Shown: positions 16,295 through 22,529 of the stretch, piece by piece
Layout of the letters: each line of letters begins with the position of its first letter
Numbering within the stretch: the stretch's first letter is position 1
From: JABCPE02 sp963509715
GTDB taxonomy: Bacteria > Bacteroidota > Bacteroidia > Flavobacteriales > Weeksellaceae
Direction: 5' to 3'
Length of the DNA stretch: 26,775 nucleotides
NCBI GenBank assembly: GCA_963509715.1
Contig: CAUPCB010000022.1
Span: 1-26,775 of the forward strand
Program-made: the position numbers and the translations under genes
The notes under the pieces: generated by a model
Seen by the model: only the letters and a program-made list of their open reading frames with translations
The model's database searches: none
Told to the model about the DNA's origin: nothing

Positions 16295-18199
16295 TTATTC
16301 TATTTTAGCTTCTATACTCATCACAGTACCTTTACCCAAGGAAGATTCTATTTTAAGAGTACCATCAAGGGCATTTACGCGTCGTTCTATATTATGTAAT
16401 CCTAAATTTCTCTGTACATTTTGCACATCAAAGCCTTTTCCATTGTCTTCTATATCTATGAGTAACAAATTTTCTTCAAAAGTACACTGTACTAGAATTT
16501 GTGTTGCTCCAGAGTGCTTTATGGCATTATTTATTCCCTCTTGAACAATACGATAGATATGCAACTGATGTTTTTCTTTTATTTGATTAAGATTTTTAGT
16601 ATAACAGGATATTTTTAAATAATCTGTCTGTATATTTTGGCAAAAATCCCGTAATGCTTCTTCCAAACCAAACTTATGAAGTGTTTCAGAAGTTAGATTT
16701 CTAAGGGTATTTCTAAGTTCAGTTATACATTTATCCAATTGAGCAATAGGTTTTTCAAGCATATAATATCCCTCACTCTCCATCATATTTTCTAAGTTTA
16801 TCTTTATTCCTGTCATTCTTCCCCCTATACCATCATGCAGTTCCTTAGCTATTCGCTCTCGTTCTTTATTTTCCCCGTAGATAAGAGCTTTGTTAATGTC
16901 TATTTTTCTTTCCTGTTCTAAACTAACAAGTTTATGTTTGTTTTTCCTTTTTCTTTCATAAAGTGCATAACTCATTAATACTCCTACACTTATAAATAAA
17001 GACAAACTAATCCAAAATATTACTCGTTCTTGCTTGTTTCTTTCCTCCAAATGTTGTATTTCTTTCTGCTGTTCTTTATTTTTATACTGAGCTTCCAAAT
17101 CCAAAATTTGTATTTTTTCATTTTCAGTCTGTATAGTATCATTTAAAAATTTAAACTGTTCCAGATAACTATAAGCATCTTTATAATTACCCATTATTTT
17201 CTGTAATTCAGCCATTTCATTAAGAAGTATAAGCCTGTTTTTTTTACTTCCCATTTTCTTATCCAAAAGTTCAGAGAGTATTTTCTGCGCTTCTAAATAT
17301 TGAGAAGAGTTTTTTAAATAATTATACTTCTCATAACTCAGGGATAAAAAATCATAATCCAAATTCATTTCCTTTGCTAGGTCTATCCCTTTTTGAATAG
17401 CATTCAAAGCTTTACTCTGCTTACCTATTCTATTATAATATTTCGATTTTAGCTGATAAAGAAACACATTATACTGAGAATGAGGTAGCCGCTCTAATGT
17501 TTTTTCAGCTTTTAAAATATTGTCCTCTACTAAAGTTAATTCTCCTATCTCCAAATATACCGTTGCAAGATTTAGATATGCCCAAACTATTCCCTCGCCT
17601 CTTTTTGAGTTTTTTTCTAAAATACTAACTGCTTTTTTTATATAGTCTATTGATTTCTCATATTCTTTTGAATTATTAAAAATCATCCCCATATCTACAT
17701 AATATCCCGCCAAAAGTTCCTTATTTTTTGACTTTTCAGCAAGAGGAATACATTTTTTCAGCGTAATGTCCAGAAACTCCATATTGTTTCCCTTCATTTG
17801 TTCCAATGCTCCGTAATTATGCCACAGTTTCGCTCTGTAGTAAAAAGCCTCTTCGGAGGAGAATGTTTTCAAGAAATTTTCGGCTTTCATGTAGAGTTCT
17901 TGGCTTTTACTAATGTTTTTATCATAATAAATTCCTGCTTTATAGAAGGCATGAAGTCCCTTTAGGAAATTATCTCCTCCTATCAACTGTTCTGCTTCTC
18001 TAAGTTTTGAAAAAGCTGCTGCTGTATCCCTATATGACCAGTAATCAGAAATTTTCATCAAGATGCGAACTTTTTTCTTTGAATTTTTCGCATTCAGATA
18101 CTCATTGTTTAGGCTGTCAATGTATTTTTCAGAAGAACTATTCTGCGAAAAAACAATGATTGAAAAAAAGATGAAAAATATACACTTACTCTGTATCAT
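16295..18199 (-). CDS. TPR-containing sensor histidine kinase (NarL/LuxR partner type)
   Basis: A 634-residue membrane kinase. A signal sequence (IFFIFFSIIVFSQ, about 7-19) is followed by a 350-residue helical region of tetratricopeptide-like repeats (for example ELLAGYYVDMGMIFNNSKEY and AYLNLATVYLEIGE). This should lie outside the cytoplasm as the sensor. A coiled coil (about 358-392) leads to one membrane helix at about 393-413. The cytoplasmic part has a HisKA_3 dimerisation domain with phosphoacceptor His455 in IAKELHDGIGGRMTG, then an ATPase domain with the N box EGINNAIKHSG (about 554-564), DNGKGFD (585-591) and GLHNIERRVNALDG. This architecture is common in Bacteroidota. The signal sensed is unknown. 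It is co-transcribed with the response regulator ten bases downstream. Confidence 0.92.
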   Translation of the reverse strand: MIQSKCIFFIFFSIIVFSQNSSSEKYIDSLNNEYLNAKNSKKKVRILMKISDYWSYRDTAAAFSKLREAEQLIGGDNFLKGLHAFYKAGIYYDKNISKSQELYMKAENFLKTFSSEEAFYYRAKLWHNYGALEQMKGNNMEFLDITLKKCIPLAEKSKNKELLAGYYVDMGMIFNNSKEYEKSIDYIKKAVSILEKNSKRGEGIVWAYLNLATVYLEIGELTLVEDNILKAEKTLERLPHSQYNVFLYQLKSKYYNRIGKQSKALNAIQKGIDLAKEMNLDYDFLSLSYEKYNYLKNSSQYLEAQKILSELLDKKMGSKKNRLILLNEMAELQKIMGNYKDAYSYLEQFKFLNDTIQTENEKIQILDLEAQYKNKEQQKEIQHLEERNKQERVIFWISLSLFISVGVLMSYALYERKRKNKHKLVSLEQERKIDINKALIYGENKERERIAKELHDGIGGRMTGIKINLENMMESEGYYMLEKPIAQLDKCITELRNTLRNLTSETLHKFGLEEALRDFCQNIQTDYLKISCYTKNLNQIKEKHQLHIYRIVQEGINNAIKHSGATQILVQCTFEENLLLIDIEDNGKGFDVQNVQRNLGLHNIERRVNALDGTLKIESSLGKGTVMSIEAKIE

Positions 18200-18228
18200 T
18201 TATTTAAACTATATGATTGTAAAATTAG

Positions 18229-18257
18229 TAAAATTATTACTCCAAGCATTATTCAAA
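18229..18257 (-). promoter_or_regulatory. Possible promoter of the kinase-regulator pair
   Basis: On the minus strand TTTG (18257-18254), 17 bases, then TAATTTTA (18236-18229), one mismatch from TAnnTTTG. Transcription would start about 20 bases before the kinase ATG. The region is very AT-rich, so chance matches are likely. Confidence 0.3.
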
Positions 18258-18264
18258 AAACAAA

Positions 18265-18282
18265 ATCCCTAAAAACAGGGAT
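18265..18282 (-). terminator. Weak hairpin with T-tract upstream of the kinase gene
   Basis: A six-base stem (ATCCCT with AGGGAT) and six-base loop, followed on the minus strand by TTTGTTTTTTG. It sits between divergent genes, where there is no upstream minus-strand gene to terminate. It may block antisense transcription from the barrel-gene side, or be chance. Confidence 0.3.
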
Positions 18283-18314
18283 AAAATTTTATAAAAATAC
18301 ACGCTTTTGGGGGA

Positions 18315-18345
18315 TTGTATAACTAGTTTATTCACAATACCTTTG
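18315..18345 (+). promoter_or_regulatory. Promoter of the 18454 outer-membrane protein gene
   Basis: TTG (18315-18317), 20 bases, then TACCTTTG (18338-18345), a full match to the Bacteroidota consensus with normal spacing. Transcription should start near 18351, leaving a leader of about 100 bases before the ATG at 18454. Confidence 0.7.
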
Positions 18346-18365
18346 AATTGCTAAAATCATTTTCA

Positions 18366-18383
18366 AAATCACTAATGTGATTT
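18366..18383 (+). promoter_or_regulatory. Hairpin in the 5' leader of the barrel gene
   Basis: A perfect seven-base inverted repeat, AAATCAC-TAAT-GTGATTT, directly after the predicted transcription start. It would fold as a hairpin in the RNA and abuts the larger hairpin at 18384-18422. As DNA it could also be a binding site for a dimeric regulator. Confidence 0.45.
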
Positions 18384-18422
18384 ACAGGTAATCTTTATAT
18401 TGTTCTGTATAAAATTGCCTGT
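18384..18422 (+). terminator. Terminator-like (attenuator) hairpin in the 5' leader
   Basis: ACAGGTAAT pairs with ATTGCCTGT (one G-T pair) and, past a bulged C, TTTAT pairs with ATAAA, giving about 14 pairs around a ten-base loop. A run of T follows the stem directly, so it resembles an intrinsic terminator. It lies between the promoter at 18315-18345 and the ATG at 18454, and so would act as an attenuator or leader structure, not as the end of a gene. Confidence 0.45.
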
Positions 18423-18453
18423 TTTTAAAAAGACAACTTTTAATTTTTACTAT

Positions 18454-19173
18454 ATGAAAAAAATAATTATCGCTGTTTTATGTCTATCTATGGGATGGGC
18501 AGCAGCACAAAAGAAAAAAACGGGAGCTAATAAAAGCCAAAATTACAAATCCAATAGAGTAAGCAGCCCCCAAAAAAGCTATTCTAAAAATCAGCCGCTC
18601 ACTTTCGGTATCAAAGCTGGTGGAGGACTCAACAAAATATCAGTTAAAGACGAAACTTATCGAAATCTGAAAAGCAAAATAGGGTTCTATGGTGGACTTT
18701 TCGTAAACTACTCTATCAGCGAAAAAATGGCTGTTCAACTAGATGCTCTCTATCAGCATTTTGGAACAAAAATAAACTATAAAGAAGATACTAATGTAAA
18801 GGGTGTAAAGGGATACTGGACTCTCAGCCACATTAATATTCCTGTTACATTTCAATTTAAATTTATTCCTCAGGTGTATATAGAAACAGGTCCAGAGGTG
18901 AATATTCCTATAAAATCAGAGGAGGTCATCACCGATAAAGCTGGATACAACAATATTCCAGACAAAAAAAGTTTTAAGGAGTATACCAAAGGCGCTTTCT
19001 TTGGATGGAATTTTGGAGGAGGATATTTCATCACAGAGAAATTTAGTGTTAATCTGAGATACAGCATGGGAATAACTTCTCCTTACAATCAAAAAGCAGA
19101 CCATAATGGCAAAAAGGATAGAGCTAAATTCCGTACAGGAAATCTCCAATTAGGGCTCTCCTACCATTTCTAA
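18454..19173 (+). CDS. Outer-membrane beta-barrel protein, porin-like family
   Basis: A 239-residue protein with a signal peptide (MKKIIIAVLCLSMGWAAA, cut before QKKKT). A basic, Ser/Asn-rich linker of about 40 residues follows, then a barrel starting PLTFGIKAGGGLNKISVKD and ending LQLGLSYHF with terminal Phe. The pattern (LTFGIKAGGG near the start, INIPVTFQFKF in the middle, FFGWNFGGGYFITEKFSVNLRYSMG near the end) is that of the Bacteroidota outer-membrane barrel domain annotated as a porin family. Substrate is unknown. The frame is open 54 bases further upstream, but the ATG at 18454 is preferred because it places a normal signal peptide at the N-terminus. It is transcribed divergently from the kinase-regulator pair and has a structured leader. 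Confidence 0.87.
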   Translation: MKKIIIAVLCLSMGWAAAQKKKTGANKSQNYKSNRVSSPQKSYSKNQPLTFGIKAGGGLNKISVKDETYRNLKSKIGFYGGLFVNYSISEKMAVQLDALYQHFGTKINYKEDTNVKGVKGYWTLSHINIPVTFQFKFIPQVYIETGPEVNIPIKSEEVITDKAGYNNIPDKKSFKEYTKGAFFGWNFGGGYFITEKFSVNLRYSMGITSPYNQKADHNGKKDRAKFRTGNLQLGLSYHF

Positions 19174-19212
19174 TTATAAATTTATTTTTTAAAAAAATTT
19201 CTAAACTAAAAT

Positions 19213-19244
19213 ATACCTTCCTTCCAAATTTGGGAGGAAGGTAT
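19213..19244. terminator. Terminator hairpin after the barrel gene, left mcrBC-flanking palindrome
   Basis: ATACCTTCCTTCC and GGGAGGAAGGTAT form a near-perfect palindrome around AAATTT, with a single G-T wobble. TTTTCT follows on the plus strand. It ends the barrel gene (stop at 19173) and may also catch transcripts leaving mcrC from the other side. Confidence 0.75.
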
Positions 19245-19256
19245 TTTCTATGAAAA
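19216..19256. repeat. Left copy of a 41-bp palindromic repeat flanking mcrBC
   Basis: This 41-base stretch matches 22483-22523 at 38 of 41 positions in the same orientation. It includes the palindromic core CCAAATTTGGGA and the non-palindromic tail TTTTCTATGAAAA. The two copies lie on either side of mcrC-mcrB. Confidence 0.75.
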
Positions 19257-19384
19257 GCTTTATTTTGTGTAAATGTTTTTTTGGCTTTCACATTATTTTG
19301 CTTTTTTGGCATAATCGACACAAGCCAAGAAAAAAGTTAGATTTTCAGCCTGAATATGAAAGCTTTTCATTATCACTTAGATGA

Positions 19385-20611
19385 TTATTCTAGTTTAGAA
19401 AATATTTCCTCGGCTATCTTTTCGCTGCTTTTGATGCTTCCTCCCTCTGTGATATCCACAAAGCCAGTCTTACATTTCTTTTTCGAATCCAATTTATCGT
19501 AATGAAATTCTTCAAAACTGCTGTCCGTTTGTCCTGTTTTAGGATAAAGCAACAGCGCTTTTTCGGCATTCCAATGCAAATTATAAACGAACATTTGTTT
19601 TAAATCCTCATCCGAAGGATTATTGGTTTCAATGATTTTCCATTTGGTATCAATGACAAAAGTTTCTCCCCCTGTTTTCAAAATAATATCAGGGCGTATG
19701 CATTTGTTTTTCCAGAATTTCTTGGAATCTTGGGAAAATACCTGCATCTTATCTGTCTTATGTTTTTGGAGAATGCGGAAAATATATTCTTCCCACAAAG
19801 CATTCATATCAAACAAAAGCGTGAGCAAATTTTCGCTTCCGTAGTTCAAACTCGGAGAATAATTCAGGATGATGATTTTAGCAATATCAAACGCCTTTTG
19901 ATAGTCGCTGTTTTTTCTGTCAAAAACTATTTTTCGGAAATGCTTCTCACTTATTTCTATGTTTTCAATTTCTTGAAATTCAAAAAGCAGTCGGTTCAGC
20001 CTATCCTTCAAAGCATCATTTACAAAGGTTTTCAGAATCCGTAATACCTTGTACAAAATCTGATGCAGTAGATGATTCCTGTCATAAACCTGATGCTCAC
20101 AATAAAACCGCTCCCGATGCACCAAATTTTGCTGAATATTTTTCGCAAAAAGCAGTTTTCCTTTTAGTGCATTTTGATTGGATTGGTTCTTTTGATATCT
20201 CTTTATCAAGCCTTTATTCACAAGTCGTTCTATTTCAGCAAGATACATCTCAAAATAAACATCCAAAATAGAATGATATCTTTTTTTGAGCTGGGTTTCC
20301 GAAATGGATTCCACCCGAATACGCTTGCAGACTTTCAGCATATTGAGCAGTACGCTCTGCCACAAGTTTTTATCTGCATCAGCCTTTTTATCAGCCTTGG
20401 GAAGGATTTCTATGGTCAAACCACCGACCTGAACAACTCCGACATAGTTCTTAAAAACAATCCCATTATGACCGATTGTAAAATATTTATTCTGATGCAG
20501 CTCATTAAACTTCACCATCGCATCAAAATGACATTTCTGAAAATCTCCCGAATCATTATACTTTAATCTTTGATACTCAAAAACTTGTATAAACTTCTTA
20601 TTCTTCTTCAT
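19385..20611 (-). CDS. mcrC: McrC, nuclease subunit of McrBC type IV restriction
   Basis: A 408-residue McrC-family protein. McrC joins the McrB GTPase ring, stimulates it, and supplies the endonuclease that cuts DNA carrying modified cytosine. The N-terminal part (about 1-230, starting FIQVFEYQRLKYN) is the McrB-contacting region, with VGGLTIEILPKADK typical of the family. The C-terminal PD-(D/E)xK nuclease is visible as CIRPDIILKTGG (Asp308) and TFVIDTKWKI (Asp321, Lys323), preceded by MNALWEEYIF and followed by DLKQMFVYN. All catalytic positions appear intact. It is cytoplasmic. Its ATG lies 14 bases inside the 3' end of mcrB, so translation is coupled. No other restriction or methylase gene is adjacent. 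Confidence 0.93.
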   Translation of the reverse strand: MKKNKKFIQVFEYQRLKYNDSGDFQKCHFDAMVKFNELHQNKYFTIGHNGIVFKNYVGVVQVGGLTIEILPKADKKADADKNLWQSVLLNMLKVCKRIRVESISETQLKKRYHSILDVYFEMYLAEIERLVNKGLIKRYQKNQSNQNALKGKLLFAKNIQQNLVHRERFYCEHQVYDRNHLLHQILYKVLRILKTFVNDALKDRLNRLLFEFQEIENIEISEKHFRKIVFDRKNSDYQKAFDIAKIIILNYSPSLNYGSENLLTLLFDMNALWEEYIFRILQKHKTDKMQVFSQDSKKFWKNKCIRPDIILKTGGETFVIDTKWKIIETNNPSDEDLKQMFVYNLHWNAEKALLLYPKTGQTDSSFEEFHYDKLDSKKKCKTGFVDITEGGSIKSSEKIAEEIFSKLE

Positions 20612-22343
20612 TGTTTACCTCATAAATAGATCTAAAGGCTTCATCATCCCAGTCTTTAGAAGGAGTAATATGGTATATTTTTTTGTCTTCTAAAAAGTTT
20701 TTTTCGTACTCGAAATTTTTCGGGAATGTTGTTTTATTTTCAACTGGTTCTATAAATGCTCCTCCTAAAACCAAACCTATTTTTCCAAAATCTCCGTAGA
20801 AATATTCCTCCAAAAGCGGAATGATTTTATCCTTGAAAGTTCTTTTCAAATCTTCTAAACCCTGAATACCAATGAAATACGAATGACCGATCTGGTGGTC
20901 TTTGTCTATCAGCACCTCTATTCGCTCGTTGATGGTTTTTAAAAGCTTGGATAAATCCACATCTTTATATTTCACATTTTCCTCCTTGGATAATTCGTTA
21001 GGATTAGGCTTCATTTCCACAAACGAAAATCTTCTCCTAAGGGCGGTATCCAGAGCCTCCACGCTTCGGTCGGCAGTGTTCATCGCCCCAATGATGTAGA
21101 CATTATTAGGAACAGAAAACTTATTTCCAGAGTAAGGGAGTTTTACCTCGGTGTGTTCTTTATTTCCTTTTCTTTTGTCTTCCTCTAAAAGCGTGATGAG
21201 TTCCCCAAAAATAGCAGAAACATTACCACGATTGATTTCATCAATAATGAGGACATAATTCTGTTTGTTTTTTTTATTAGATGTATTTATCTTTTCAACC
21301 AATTGTGCGAATATATTAGGATATCCATTTAAAATATATCTCTCTGTCGTTTCTGGCATTTCATCAATGGCTATTTTATTTTTTATATCCTCATAATTTA
21401 TTTTGCCTTCATGTACAAGTTTAGATAACTGATCAATTAAGTATTTAGGAATTGGCACAATAGTTTCAGCTTTAGGTTTCTTAAGGTAAACTATTTCGGG
21501 AGTAATTTTAGTTATTTCATAACCTCCAACTAAATCTCCAATATTAAGATTGTTTTGAATTGCTCGACTGCACAACTGCTTAAAAATCCCATCTTTCACC
21601 TCGTAAGTCACATTACCATCTATGGTTTCAGGTTTTATTCCTTCAATAAAATCTTCGTAGCTCAAACTCTGATGAAAAGTCGTGAAAACGATTTGCCCTG
21701 CTTCTATCAGCTCTTCATACTCTTTGTTGATTTCTTCTCTGCTTCTGTCTTTCTCCTTTTTTCCGTTGATGATTTCAACAGCCATTTTCTTCGTGCGGTA
21801 GGTTTTTCCTGTTCCTGGAGCACCAAAAAGGATTTGATTTAATGGAATAGCTGGAGTTTTATCGGTGTTTTTCATTGGTTCATCAGTGATTGTTATTGTT
21901 TTTAATTGGTCTAAAACTTCTTTTCGGAAATCAGCATCAAAAGCCATTTTTTCCAATTCTTCTTTGTTATGCCTCAGAAAACCTGAAATTTGAGTTCTAT
22001 TAAGCTCTTTCTCTATCGCGTTAAATATGGATTGCTGGTGTTTTAAGACTTCTGAAATGTTACTAAATCCATTCCAAAAAGCCGTAGGTTTCCCATCAAA
22101 ATCCAAATATTTATTACTTATTGGTTCTTCAGAAATTGTATAGAATTGGCTAGCATTTTCACAAGGTTCTATATTCCATATATATCTCTGCCCGATTGTA
22201 AAAACAATTTGATTTTTATTACTTAAATTAAAAACTAATCTTTTATCTTCTGCTTGAAGACCAAATCTTTCGATTATTAAATCTAAAAAACTGTAATATT
22301 CTTCTAACTGCTGTTTATTGAATTTTTCCAAATTGAGTTCCAT
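20598..22343 (-). CDS. mcrB: McrB-like GTPase and recognition subunit of McrBC
   Basis: A 581-residue AAA+ protein when started at the ATG at 22343. A TTG five codons upstream is in frame but a poorer choice. The motor (about 165 to the end) has Walker A FGAPGTGKT (from 173), Walker B VLIIDEINRGN (about 364-374), the McrB signature GAMNTADRS (about 419-427) and the arginine finger region ALRRRFSF. McrB proteins use GTP and translocate DNA after binding a modified base. The N-terminal 150 residues (FGLQAEDKRLVFNLS, QIVFTIGQRYIWNIE) should be the recognition domain. I do not see the family of the E. coli K-12 domain there, so the modification read is unknown. A segment of about 90 residues (IGDLVGGYEITKI to NKIAIDEMPE) is inserted between Walker A and Walker B. 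Confidence 0.92.
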   Translation of the reverse strand: MELNLEKFNKQQLEEYYSFLDLIIERFGLQAEDKRLVFNLSNKNQIVFTIGQRYIWNIEPCENASQFYTISEEPISNKYLDFDGKPTAFWNGFSNISEVLKHQQSIFNAIEKELNRTQISGFLRHNKEELEKMAFDADFRKEVLDQLKTITITDEPMKNTDKTPAIPLNQILFGAPGTGKTYRTKKMAVEIINGKKEKDRSREEINKEYEELIEAGQIVFTTFHQSLSYEDFIEGIKPETIDGNVTYEVKDGIFKQLCSRAIQNNLNIGDLVGGYEITKITPEIVYLKKPKAETIVPIPKYLIDQLSKLVHEGKINYEDIKNKIAIDEMPETTERYILNGYPNIFAQLVEKINTSNKKNKQNYVLIIDEINRGNVSAIFGELITLLEEDKRKGNKEHTEVKLPYSGNKFSVPNNVYIIGAMNTADRSVEALDTALRRRFSFVEMKPNPNELSKEENVKYKDVDLSKLLKTINERIEVLIDKDHQIGHSYFIGIQGLEDLKRTFKDKIIPLLEEYFYGDFGKIGLVLGGAFIEPVENKTTFPKNFEYEKNFLEDKKIYHITPSKDWDDEAFRSIYEVNNEEE

Positions 22344-22395
22344 AATCCTTTTTTTCAACTTTTGATTATTTACATCTCTATAAAATCATTAGCTA

Positions 22396-22425
22396 CAAAT
22401 ATACTAAAATTCCCCCCTCCCCAAA
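22396..22425 (-). promoter_or_regulatory. Promoter of mcrBC with a G-rich spacer
   Basis: On the minus strand TTTG (22425-22422), 18 bases, then TATATTTG (22403-22396), a full match to TAnnTTTG. The leader to the ATG at 22343 is about 45 bases. The spacer starts with the tract GGGGAGGGGGG (counting the last G of TTTG), unusual in this AT-rich DNA. Confidence 0.7.
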
Positions 22426-22476
22426 CCACAAAAAACCTCTGTTTTTCCTGAATTCATTTTCTCCCCGAAAAACAAA

Positions 22477-22514
22477 AAAATTCCTTCCTCCCAAATTTGG
22501 GAAGAAGGAATTTT
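22477..22514 (-). terminator. Terminator of dnaK, right mcrBC-flanking palindrome
   Basis: AAAATTCCTTC and GAAGGAATTTT form the outer arms of a palindrome around CCCAAATTTGGG, with a single C-A mismatch. On the minus strand the stem is followed by TTTGTTTTT. It begins 15 bases after the dnaK stop codon, so it is a strong dnaK terminator. Confidence 0.85.
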
Positions 22515-22523
22515 CTATGAAAA
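22483..22523. repeat. Right copy of the 41-bp palindromic repeat flanking mcrBC
   Basis: Matches 19216-19256 at 38 of 41 positions in direct orientation. The shared tail TTTTCTATGAAAA extends beyond the hairpin, which a shared terminator fold alone would not explain. Confidence 0.75.
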
Positions 22524-22529
22524 AACTAT

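Noticed and set aside
18400..18453. An ATG at 18400 extending the barrel protein by 18 residues
   Set aside because: It would place extra residues before a standard signal peptide and would lie inside the terminator-like leader hairpin. The ATG at 18454 is preferred.
19124..19321. A 65-codon minus-strand frame between mcrC and the barrel gene
   Set aside because: It runs through the terminator palindrome and overlaps the 3' end of the barrel gene. The product is Lys/Phe-rich without any motif.
22344..22358. A TTG start for mcrB that would add five residues (KKRI-type extension)
   Set aside because: An ATG is available five codons further in, the family does not need the extension, and the promoter and leader suit either start.
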